In this document: positions 11,478-19,320 of the stretch, one piece after another
How positions within the stretch are numbered: the stretch's first letter is position 1
How the letters are laid out: every line of letters starts with the position of its first letter
Assembly: GCF_905220975.1 (NCBI RefSeq)
Contig: NZ_CAJNBK010000004.1
Coordinates: 248,001 to 312,000 of the forward strand
Reading direction: 5' to 3'
Length of the DNA stretch: 64,000 nt
Source of the DNA: Paraburkholderia haematera
GTDB lineage: Bacteria > Pseudomonadota > Gammaproteobacteria > Burkholderiales > Burkholderiaceae
Made by a program: the position numbers and the translations under genes
Notes under the pieces: model-generated
Seen by the model: the letters and a program-made list of their open reading frames with translations, nothing else
Database searches by the model: none
Told to the model about the DNA's origin: nothing

Positions 11478-11909
11478 CGAGCTGCGTTCCTGCTTATCTA
11501 ACGCGCATTGGCCTCCGATGGCATGCCCGAACGGACTGCCATGTGGCGAAGCGCGAAAGAGGAGAGGTTGAGCGTCAGCATGACGTCGAGTTTCTTTGCA
11601 ATTGGAACGCGTGTCAATACATGTGCGTTGTGCCGAGCCGACAGCTTGTGTTCCGCTGATGCGGCTTGTCGCAAGGAATGGCGAAGCGCCTCTTACGCCG
11701 CGCTTGCAATGACCCGCGACGCTTCGTCGACGAAACATTATTCGCCGGCCACAGGTGGCTTAGTTGTCCAGTCCCGCCCAACCTGTTACGCCAGCGAGTT
11801 TGGTGCGCATGTTGCTTGCATGGCCTGTCTGGCACAGTGCGCTGTGCCTCGAGCGCCGATAGTCTTGCGGCAAGTCGCCGATGCCGCCTACATGTACCAG
11901 AATGGAGGT
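11478..11909. other. Stretch without a supported gene
   Basis: Open frames on both strands cross this 430-base segment, but none has a plausible protein sequence. It lies between the orphan minus-strand terminator and the ribosome site of the broken hydrolase gene. I saw no tRNA-like fold here. Confidence 0.4.
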
Positions 11910-11915
11910 ATGCAA

Positions 11916-12724
11916 ATGAAATCACTGATTGCAGTCCTTATCGTCACGTCTGCTTAGGCGGGACCCTCTGCATCGGCGCGGATTTCGCCCAGGCGCAATC
12001 CGCGCCGAAAGTGATCGACATCGCAACCCGCCCAGGCGTCACGCAGCGCTTCCTCTACATCGCGCCTGAAAGTCCGAAGGCCGCGGTCATTCTCTATGCG
12101 GGCGGGCATGGCGGATTGCAGCTCGATCCCTATGGAACGTTTGGCTGGGGGCAAGGCAACTTTCTGGTGCGTAGCCGTCAGACATTTGTCAGCAACGGCC
12201 TGGCGGTGGCGGTGATCGATGCGCCGAGTGATCGTCAGTCAGTTCCGTTTCTGAACGGATTCCGGTTGAGCGCCGAGCATGCAGCGGACGGCAAGGCGGT
12301 GATTGCCTGGATGCGGGAGCAAACCAAGGTACCGGTCTGGCTGGTCGGGACGAGCCGAGGCACGCAATCCGTCGCTGCCATTGCCATCGCGCTTGCCAGC
12401 GGAGGCGGCCCGGATGGGATCGTATTGACCTCCACCATTCTTCAGGACGACAAAGGAGGTAGCCCGGTAACCGGCATGAATCTTTCCGCATTGAAAGTCC
12501 CCGTGCTCGTCGTGCATCACAAGGACGATGCCTGCCGATATTGTCCGGTATCCGGGACGTCTGGGCTGATGGAGAAATTGACGGGTTCGTCCGACGACGG
12601 TCTGATGATCGTATCCGGGGGGAGCTCCAAGGGTGATCCATGTGAGGCTTTTGCCTACCACGGATTCAACGGCGTAGAAGGTGAAGTGGTTCGCGCGATC
12701 GCGGAATGGATCGTCGCGCATTGA
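11916..12724 (+). pseudogene. Exported alpha/beta-hydrolase-like gene with frameshift in signal peptide
   Basis: A ribosome site (GGAGG at about 11904) precedes ATG 11916, which starts MKSLIAVLIVTSA, the beginning of a signal peptide, but this frame stops at a TAG at 11955. The neighbouring frame then supplies LGGTLCIGADFAQAQSAPKV, clearly the rest of a signal peptide and cleavage region, and continues to 12724 as a hydrolase-like domain: VILYAGGHGG near the start, nucleophile elbow GTSRGTQS, and VPVLVVHHKDDAC before the C-terminus. Restoring one base near 11950-11956 would join them into a protein of about 270 residues. As read, the mature domain has no natural start. Either a real inactivating deletion or a single-base sequencing error explains it. 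Confidence 0.75.
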
Positions 12725-13153
12725 CTCAAATCTGGAATCCGCAATGCAGGAGTTTCGAGCGACTACCGCCTCGCCTTGCGTCTGACCCGCCCTTCGACGA
12801 ATCCATGAAAGTGAAGATCGCCTATCGCGCGCGCCCAGGCATTGACCCAGCAAGTCGCGAGAGCCTTTTCAACAGACGAATCCGCGCGCATAAGGCGGGC
12901 CGTCGCAACACGCAGGCGAACGAATGCGTACTCTCTGTGAGCGGATTCGCGACGCTGAGCAAATGGGTCTTCACGCATCGCTGACAACTGAAAGGAAGCG
13001 AAAGAAAACTCGCGAGGGTGAACGCGGTTCCCGCATCGCGGTGTCGCAAGAATAGTCCAGCGGCGGAGAACGCGTCCAGGTAGGGCTTGTGCGAAGGGTG
13101 ATCTCGGCCTGATCTCGGCCATTCGGTCTCGCGCCTACGCTCCAGCCCCTCGT
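12725..13153. other. Intergenic stretch, no gene recognised
   Basis: A 429-base gap. Open frames on both strands look like non-coding GC-rich sequence. A tandem TGATCTCGGCC duplication occurs near 13099-13120. No terminator with a T-run was seen. Confidence 0.4.
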
Positions 13154-13903
13154 TTAGACGAGGGCGACTTTGCCGGTGGCGAGGTCATACATGCCGCCAA
13201 CAATGTCGATCTTCTTGTCCACGTAAAGTTTCTGGACGATCGACGGTGAGCGCTTCAGTCGAGCCACTTGCCGCCGCACGTTCTCGGTGGCCGCGTTGTC
13301 CTGCAAGTTGCCGGTCTGCGTTTGCTCGGCGGCGATGACGGCCGGTTTGATCGCGGTGATGAGTTCCGGCAAATGGCCCGGAAGGACCACCTTGGACTTT
13401 AGCACCTTGATTGCGGCGTCGACCGCGCCGCATCCGGTGTGGCCTAGCACCATGACGAGCGGCACGCCGAGGAACTCAGCGCCGTATTCGAGGGATGCAA
13501 GCATGTCCGGATTCACGATGTTGCCTGCAACGCGTAACACGAAGAGATCGCCCGGCCCCTGATCGAACGCGAACTCCGGCGCCACGCGTGAATCGGCGCA
13601 GCCCAGGATCGAGGCGATCGGATACTGCCCCTGCACACGGGCGGCGCGACCCGATGAGAAATCACGCTCGTTCGGCATGTTGGCGGCGTAGCGCGCGTTG
13701 CCTTCCATCAGCCGCTTCAACGCATCCGCAGGCGAGATCGAGTTCGGTGGTGGCGATACGCCAGGTGCTGGCGGGCTGGCCGCGATGGCGGCGATGGTGG
13801 CACTTACGCTCCATGGCAGGAGCGCTGCCAGCGCGCCGGTCTTCAGGAAACCTCTGCGCGATACCTGAGGCTCGTGCTGTGCATCACCACATACATCACA
13901 CAT
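13154..13903 (-). CDS. Beta-carbonic anhydrase with twin-arginine signal
   Basis: A 249-residue beta-class carbonic anhydrase that should interconvert carbon dioxide and bicarbonate. Zinc ligands are visible in CADSRVAPE (Cys and Asp) and HTGCGAV (His and Cys). The N-terminus MCDVCGDAQHEPQVSRRGFLKTG carries a twin-arginine motif (SRRGFLK) and a hydrophobic stretch, so it is probably exported folded by the Tat system to the periplasm. A small CxxC precedes the Tat motif. GGAGG stands ten bases before the ATG at 13903, which I prefer to the longer frame from 13993. The gene is alone, so its physiological link is unknown. Confidence 0.92.
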   Translation of the reverse strand: MCDVCGDAQHEPQVSRRGFLKTGALAALLPWSVSATIAAIAASPPAPGVSPPPNSISPADALKRLMEGNARYAANMPNERDFSSGRAARVQGQYPIASILGCADSRVAPEFAFDQGPGDLFVLRVAGNIVNPDMLASLEYGAEFLGVPLVMVLGHTGCGAVDAAIKVLKSKVVLPGHLPELITAIKPAVIAAEQTQTGNLQDNAATENVRRQVARLKRSPSIVQKLYVDKKIDIVGGMYDLATGKVALV

Positions 13904-14302
13904 TTGAATACCTCCGACATGGTTAGGCGCTTTCGGCCGCAAACGGGCGCCTTGATGTATCACACCGCAACGGGCACACCGATCACCTGCCATATGCGCC
14001 TCACCTGGCGGTCCAACGCTACGCCGTGGATCAACTCACTGACATTGTCTTGAGTCTATACCGCCGCCAGGCGCAGCGTCCGGAAAACCACGCATCTGCG
14101 AAGAACAGGCCGTGGCGGCGAATGGCGGGTTGGCGTGGCTGGACACCTGGGTGATGTGCCGCTTGCTGATCAAGACTGCAGCGTCCATTGCCGCAACACG
14201 CGACGCCCGCTCTAACCGCCTCGCGACGCGAGTGCGGAAAAATCGGTTTGACCAAATGACCGGATTGGAATAATGTTCATTTCAAACAACGTGGAGTATC
14301 TG
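13904..14302. other. Divergent intergenic region
   Basis: About 400 bases between the divergent carbonic anhydrase and SDR genes. It must hold both promoters. I saw no strong dyad or other feature that can be named. Confidence 0.4.
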
Positions 14303-15121
14303 ATGGGCACCCTTCTGGGCAAAACAGCGGTGATTACAGGCGCGTCTTCCGGCATCGGTAAAGCGATTGCGCGTCGCCTCGCAGGCGAGGGCGCTCACGT
14401 CTTCATCGCCGGGCGCAGTTCAGAGCGGCTGCAGGACGTCGCCCGGATCATCGAAGACGCAGGCGGCAAAGCGAGCATCGGTGCTTTCGATCTGCACGAT
14501 TACGACGCGCTGCACGCTTTCGTCGACGAGGCGGCCAGCCGAACCGGGCGCCTCGACATCATGGTCAATGCGGCAGGCGTTCACCATCCCGGTACTATTG
14601 CAGACGGCACGACGTCGGATTGGCAGGCCATGTTCGAGACCAACGTGATCGCCGTACTCGCCGGTAGTCAGGCCGCGATCCGTGCAATGCGCGGGACCGC
14701 GAGCAACGGGCATATCGTGACCCTTTCTTCGTACGCGGGTGAGGGCAACGCCTATCACGTCTATGGCGCGACGAAGGCCGCGGCCAATTCCGTCTGCCGG
14801 GCGTTACGTCACGAACTCGCGGACGAACCGATACGCGTGGTGACCATCATGCCAGGCGCAGTGGCGACCAATTTCGGGCGGCACTATCCGCCTGAATTCG
14901 TCAATGGCATGTTCAAATCGTTCGGTATTGCGGCCGAATTCAAGACCGGCGACGTGCTATCGGACGCAATGCTCGAGCAACTTCAAACTCACGCTTCGGC
15001 CATCTTCGCGTCGCCCGACGATATTGCCGGTGCGGTTCTATATGCGGTCACCCAGCCTCATGATCTCAGTGTCTCCGAAATCCTCGTCGGGCCTCGCAAG
15101 TCCTTCCCGAATGCAGCCTGA
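14303..15121 (+). CDS. Short-chain dehydrogenase/reductase
   Basis: A 272-residue classical SDR oxidoreductase. The NAD(P)-binding motif is TGASSGIG near residue 17, with NAAG in the fourth strand and the catalytic Ser-Tyr-Lys as TLSSYAG and YGATK. The residues after the second strand (IAGRSSERL) suggest NADPH preference. The substrate cannot be told. GTGGAG precedes the ATG at 14303. The earlier ATG at 14273 has no ribosome site. The stop overlaps the start of the TetR gene by 11 bases, so the two are translationally coupled and the regulator probably controls this operon. Confidence 0.88.
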   Translation: MGTLLGKTAVITGASSGIGKAIARRLAGEGAHVFIAGRSSERLQDVARIIEDAGGKASIGAFDLHDYDALHAFVDEAASRTGRLDIMVNAAGVHHPGTIADGTTSDWQAMFETNVIAVLAGSQAAIRAMRGTASNGHIVTLSSYAGEGNAYHVYGATKAAANSVCRALRHELADEPIRVVTIMPGAVATNFGRHYPPEFVNGMFKSFGIAAEFKTGDVLSDAMLEQLQTHASAIFASPDDIAGAVLYAVTQPHDLSVSEILVGPRKSFPNAA

Positions 15122-15689
15122 TACGACCCTCACCAGCGACGACAAGCGTGACCGGATTCTCGATTCAGCTTTGATGCTGTTTCTGCGCTACGGCGTCAAG
15201 CGAACCTCGATTGACGATATCGCACGCGAGGTCGGTATCGCCAAAGGCACGATTTATCTCTCGTTCGATTCAAAGGCGGCGCTTTTCGCGGCGATCGCCG
15301 ACCGGCTTTGTGCGAGCACACTTTCGAAGGCCGAACGGATTTCGAGCGGCGTCACGCCGCCCACCGAACGGATCATCGAGGTGCTCGACTGCTATATCGG
15401 CGAAACGCATCGGCTTGTCGCCCAGTCGCCGCATATTGCTGAGCTGACCGCGTCGCGCGAAGCGCTGGCGACGCAAGCGTTCCAGACCCTTGACGGGCAA
15501 ATACGCTCGTTGCTGAGTGCGCTTCTCAGCGAGGCCGGTATCGATCGGGACGGGGCGGACGCGATGTTCATTGCGGCTGGGCTCGGAACGCTCCAGACGG
15601 GCGACAATGCCGCGCAGCCATACCGGGATCGGCTGCGTGCGATGGTCGACACGTTGGTCGCTGGGCTTGTCTGTCTCGCGAAAGCATGA
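15111..15689 (+). CDS. TetR-family transcriptional regulator
   Basis: A 192-residue TetR-type repressor. The N-terminal helix-turn-helix reads RDRILDSALMLFLRYGVKRTSIDDIAREVGIAKGTIYLSF in segments typical of the family, followed by a helical ligand-binding domain. I place the start at the ATG at 15111, inside the end of the SDR gene. The coupling suggests that it regulates its own operon. An earlier in-frame ATG at 15060 cannot be excluded. Directly after the stop codon lies the monooxygenase fragment on the other strand. Confidence 0.88.
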   Translation: MQPDTTLTSDDKRDRILDSALMLFLRYGVKRTSIDDIAREVGIAKGTIYLSFDSKAALFAAIADRLCASTLSKAERISSGVTPPTERIIEVLDCYIGETHRLVAQSPHIAELTASREALATQAFQTLDGQIRSLLSALLSEAGIDRDGADAMFIAAGLGTLQTGDNAAQPYRDRLRAMVDTLVAGLVCLAKA

Positions 15690-15699
15690 TGCTTTGACG

Positions 15700-16035
15700 C
15701 AGAGGCGGCATCGAAAACGCAAACTTTTCGAAGAGCGCTTCGCGCGTCTGCTGCGACAAGCTTATTCCGTCCACGAGTCCGCGCCATGCCACGTAACCGG
15801 CATATTCAAGCTTGACGTCAGGCAGAAGACGCTCCCGGATTGCGGATTTGAATCCATCGGCGGCGAAGACGATATCGGCGTAGTGCACACTTCCGTCGCT
15901 GAGCGTTATGGTGGCCTGATCGGGACCGTCCTGGACCGAGATGACGGTGTCGCCCGAATGGTAGTGAATGTCAGGAAGTGCGGAGCGCAGAACGTGATAC
16001 ATCTCGATGCCGAGCGCACGACCGTTTGCTCCGCC
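15700..16035 (-). pseudogene. Internal fragment of a FAD-dependent monooxygenase
   Basis: About 110 codons match the middle of aromatic-ring FAD monooxygenases: a piece with MYHVLRSALP, then DIVFAADGFKSAIRERL (the DG motif) and YAGYVAWRGLVDG. The same landmarks occur in the intact gene just upstream (ILVAADGIGSRTR, FAGYVAWRGIVDE), so this is a decayed tandem paralogue, although not a recent copy. The N-terminal Rossmann motif and the C-terminal GD motif are both absent. Homology stops at about 15702, ten bases beyond the tetR stop codon, and the remaining open frame is only the antisense of tetR. No start signal is evident. Confidence 0.78.
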
Positions 16036-16086
16036 ACATTTGTCACAACCACTACCGAGTTTCTTGCCGATTCTCACCTGTCGATT

Positions 16087-17220
16087 TCACGTATCGGTAC
16101 TTCCCAACCCGAACGACGCGGCGAGTTCGGGCCCTTTCACGAGTAGGCGACCCACTGCCTCGCGTCGACTTGCTGCCCACAATGCGAGTACCTGTTCGAC
16201 GTGAAATTCGGTGTTGCTCGATAGGGCTTCGGCCAATGCAACGGCATCATCCGCTGCTTTCGAGGTGCCGGAAGCGGTATGGGGGCGAACTGTGCAGGCG
16301 GCATCGCCAATCAACGCAACCCGACCGACAGAGAAGCTGGGACTTAAGGCATCAAATATTGACTGGAAGAATGGTGCCCGCGTTTCGCGCACAAGTTGCT
16401 GAAACGTAACGGGGAGATGTCGGGTTGCCAGTTCGCACAATTCCTCGAATGACTCAGTTGATAGATGACCGGGACTAATAGATGCATGATGCTGGTGTCC
16501 ATGATCGTCTGTCAGATGTCGGTGCATCGCCGCCACATCGGCTTCGTTTCTATACCAAAGCCAGTTGAAACGCCGTCTGCCCGGCGCCAGTGATCCGTCG
16601 AGACCGGGAATCAGGAATGCCATAAACATATGTCCCGGATCGCGGAACATCGTGAAGTTATTCACGAGCGCTTCGACTTCTTGCGGCGAGAAGGCTGATT
16701 CGTCAACAATGCCTCGCCAGGCGACGTATCCTGCGAACCTTGATTCGTAGTTTGGGAAAAGCTTCGCCCGTGTGCGCGAGCCGATTCCGTCTGCAGCGAC
16801 GAGAATGTCTGCGCTTACACTTTCTCCCCGGTCAAGGTCAATTTCAATCCCTTTGTCATGCTCGGTAAAGCCGACGACTTCTTGTCCGTATGAGATCCTG
16901 TCTTTCGGCAGCATGGCGCAGAGCGACCGGTATACGGTGTCCCAGGACGAGAACGGCAGTTTCTCAGGCTCCTCGGTCAGGACATCTCCATTGATGTCTA
17001 TACGCCGTCGCATGATCGTTGGCACGCTGATCATGTGCTGTGTGTAATGGCCATGCTGTTCGAGGAATTTCATCATGTGACGCAGCACGGCAACCCCGCC
17101 GCCTTTCCCTCGCAGCGGGACGTCAGAGCGCTCGTACACGTGCACGTCGTGTCCGATGCAACCGAGCGTGAGCGCACTTGAAAGCCCCGCAATTGATCCA
17201 CCAGCGATGACGATTTTCAT
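16087..17220 (-). CDS. FAD-dependent monooxygenase
   Basis: A 377-residue single-component flavoprotein of the aromatic hydroxylase type. The N-terminal dinucleotide fold is IVIAGGSIAGLSSAL with a second-strand acid (YERS), the DG motif is AADGIGSRTR, and the FAD ribityl GD motif is VALIGDAACTVRPHTASGTSKAADDA. This arrangement is close to 2,6-dihydroxypyridine 3-hydroxylase-like enzymes, which hydroxylate with NAD(P)H and oxygen. The substrate is not known. Only a weak ribosome site precedes the ATG at 17220. A broken paralogue lies immediately downstream. Confidence 0.88.
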   Translation of the reverse strand: MKIVIAGGSIAGLSSALTLGCIGHDVHVYERSDVPLRGKGGGVAVLRHMMKFLEQHGHYTQHMISVPTIMRRRIDINGDVLTEEPEKLPFSSWDTVYRSLCAMLPKDRISYGQEVVGFTEHDKGIEIDLDRGESVSADILVAADGIGSRTRAKLFPNYESRFAGYVAWRGIVDESAFSPQEVEALVNNFTMFRDPGHMFMAFLIPGLDGSLAPGRRRFNWLWYRNEADVAAMHRHLTDDHGHQHHASISPGHLSTESFEELCELATRHLPVTFQQLVRETRAPFFQSIFDALSPSFSVGRVALIGDAACTVRPHTASGTSKAADDAVALAEALSSNTEFHVEQVLALWAASRREAVGRLLVKGPELAASFGLGSTDT

Positions 17221-17669
17221 AGATTAAAGGGGGTGAAATAGTCGGATCCCCACCCATTGAACACCGCAGGGACGCTTACCCGTGGCATCGAACAAGATCG
17301 TCCATTCGACTAGTTCAGATTTAACCATTGGAACAGTGCGCCTTTTTTCATAAACGCACGGTTTCGATCAATGCCGACCGTTGCGTGCGCAATTCCGGTT
17401 TCATCAATGCAGGCTATACGAAGGTTATGGTCATGCAAGCTCTTTCGTGTGGTGCCGATCCCAAGGCATAGCTATTCCCGAGACGCTATCCATCCTATTC
17501 TAATCAACACACGGAGCTGATGTGATGCAGCGAATCGACGCGATTAGCCGGAGGAGAACTCTGGAAAGTAGACTCATGCGCTCGATTGCAACGTTAAGGT
17601 TACGTTAAGGTGAATTCGTTCAGAATCGGTGCAACGTTTCGGTATCAAACTCGACAATAGAGGAACTCC
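17221..17669. other. Divergent intergenic region with regulatory box
   Basis: This 449-base region separates the monooxygenase gene (minus) from the small secreted protein gene (plus). Apart from the PmrA/QseB-like direct repeat at 17592-17610 I saw no further feature. Confidence 0.5.
17592..17610 (+). promoter_or_regulatory. PmrA/QseB-like response-regulator box
   Basis: GTTAAGG occurs twice (17593-17599 and 17604-17610), 11 bases apart. The spacing of one helical turn between TTAAG half-sites matches the known PmrA/BasR and QseB boxes. The box lies about 60 bases upstream of the start codon of the small secreted protein gene. Confidence 0.6.
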
Positions 17670-17960
17670 ATGCCTGGAATTTTACAGATCGCTGCTGCGT
17701 GTGTTCTGGTCGTTACTTCAGTTGGCGCCGCGTCGGCAGCGGCGCCGCAGCCTAGTTACGTAACGACCGTTCAACTGCACGACGGCAAGCGCGTGACATG
17801 CTTTGTCAACGAACCGGCGTCAACGCTATCGTCCTCAAGCAATCAACAATCGTTGAGCACCAGCGAACGAAACGAGGCAGAAATCGATGCTACGGCCGCC
17901 CTCCGGAGAATCCCCAGAAATCGGGGCGACGCCGACATGCCGGACGTGCAATGCTCGTAA
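17670..17960 (+). CDS. Small secreted protein, function unknown
   Basis: A 96-residue protein with a clear signal peptide (MPGILQIAAACVLVVTSVGAASA, probable cleavage after ASA or SAA), leaving a mature protein of about 70 residues. The mature part begins APQPSYVTTVQLHDGKRVTCFV and has two cysteines (TCF and the second-last residue, VQCS) that could form a disulfide. GAGGAACTCC precedes the ATG. It resembles small periplasmic proteins often found under PmrAB/QseBC-type control, in line with the box upstream. I do not recognise a named family. Confidence 0.68.
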   Translation: MPGILQIAAACVLVVTSVGAASAAAPQPSYVTTVQLHDGKRVTCFVNEPASTLSSSSNQQSLSTSERNEAEIDATAALRRIPRNRGDADMPDVQCS

Positions 17961-18077
17961 TTAGGGCGGCCGAAGCGATTTCGGATCTTGCCGTTCCCGG
18001 TGGCTTGCGAGGACCTGATCGACGGTCACTCAAGATGCCATCAGAGGACCCGGTCGTTTGCCCGGCCGTTCGGGGTT

Positions 18078-18734
18078 TCATTGCTTCAGCGCTGCCACAT
18101 AAGCAGAAACGGAGGCAATTTCGTCGTCGCTCAACAGCGGGATAATCAGGCTCATCAACTTTCCTTTGCCCCCGCGCGTTCCGCTCTTCCATGCATGGAG
18201 TTGTGTTTCGACATACTCTTCATGTTGGCCTGTGATGCGTGGGAAGTCGGGCTCGATACCGCCTCCCGTTGCGCGGTGGCATGAAATGCATGCTGGCGCG
18301 CCGTTTGTGCCACCGTGCGTATAGACAAGCCCGCCGGCATCGACCAGCGCTGCGTTCGAGGCCGCACCCGGCCCAGGTTTTTGCGCCGCATAGAAGGCCG
18401 CGAGTGCTTTCATGTCGTCCGGCGACAGGTCTTTCACGATTGCCTGCATGACCTCGTTATGCCGCAACGGCGGCACACCCGGACCGCCCTTGAACTGCGT
18501 AAGCTGCTTGTAGAGGTACTCCGGATACTGGCCCGCAAGGCGCGGATAGGTGCCCACGGTGCTGTTTCCGTCGACACCGTGACAGGCTGCACAGCGCTGT
18601 GTCGTCAGTTCGCCGATACGTGCAGTCAGATCGTCGGCGCGCGCGACCGTTGCGGCCCACAGCAGGGCTCCGGCGACCAGCATCGTCCGTGTTGCCGAGC
18701 CAGTCATGCCTCGCTCGAACTTGTTTCTACCCAT
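18078..18734 (-). CDS. Diheme cytochrome c4-type protein
   Basis: A 218-residue periplasmic cytochrome with two c-type heme motifs, CAACH and CISCH, each in a similar domain of about 90 residues (RLAGQYPEYLYKQLTQFK in the first, RITGQHEEYVETQLHAWK in the second). This internal duplication is typical of cytochrome c4. A signal peptide (VAGALLWAATVARA) exports it for heme attachment. It should shuttle electrons to a terminal oxidase or another acceptor. GAGGAGACACGTAG precedes the ATG at 18734. The ATG at 18707 after GAGCGAGGC is a possible alternative start. Confidence 0.92.
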   Translation of the reverse strand: MGRNKFERGMTGSATRTMLVAGALLWAATVARADDLTARIGELTTQRCAACHGVDGNSTVGTYPRLAGQYPEYLYKQLTQFKGGPGVPPLRHNEVMQAIVKDLSPDDMKALAAFYAAQKPGPGAASNAALVDAGGLVYTHGGTNGAPACISCHRATGGGIEPDFPRITGQHEEYVETQLHAWKSGTRGGKGKLMSLIIPLLSDDEIASVSAYVAALKQ

Positions 18735-18993
18735 CTACGTGTCTCCTCGCATCTGGTTTAATGACGCCTGTTCGAGCTGTCCGATCGCGTCCTTTACGCT
18801 GCACACCGCGAAACGGATATCAACAGCAACGGCGTTCTGGTGCTATGAGCTTGATATAGATTGGAACGTGTCGGCGGCCGCCTGGAGAGGAATATTCAAT
18901 TCACATCGGGCTACTTTTGTTATTGCGCGACTCGTCTCAAATCAGAGCGTACGTCCGTATCGCTCAAGTGCTATGACCAGAAAGCCCGCGCGT

Positions 18994-19200
18994 TTACCAT
19001 TGAGTCCGATTAATTCCGACGCGCTCGCCGTGTCCGAACGCTGCAAGGAGGGCGGCCTTGGTCGCCCACGAAAATGACGGGCCGTGTCCTGACAGGTTGG
19101 GAGGGCGTCCGTTCGACGGAGAGCTTGCCCATGCGGAAATTGCCTCGTCGAGTATTTCCTTAACTCTTAAGAACCCGGGTGTAACACTGCTTTGACTCAT
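18994..19200 (-). CDS. Small hypothetical protein
   Basis: A 68-residue frame whose ATG at 19200 follows GGAGGGTAT, a strong ribosome site. The protein starts MSQSSVTPGFLRVKEILDE and has an amphipathic helix, a Pro/Gly-rich centre (RPPNLSGHG) and a second helix (SWATKAALLAAFGHG). It has no signal peptide. The well-structured sequence and start signal argue for a real gene. No function can be given. It lies downstream of the ATPase-type regulator gene on the same strand. Confidence 0.55.
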   Translation of the reverse strand: MSQSSVTPGFLRVKEILDEAISAWASSPSNGRPPNLSGHGPSFSWATKAALLAAFGHGERVGINRTQW

Positions 19201-19320
19201 ATACCCTCCATTTGGGGTTTAAGACGCATTGCTCCAGAATATTGGAAGCACATGACTCGCGTCGAGGCGCTTTGCACCAGCAACTGAGAGGGAGTTCACC
19301 GCTCACTCAGACTTGATGAA

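Noticed and set aside
11480..11720. tRNA or other known RNA gene before the orphan terminator
   Set aside because: No cloverleaf, no GTTCGA-type T-loop and no acceptor pairing could be found. A small RNA remains possible but unnamed.
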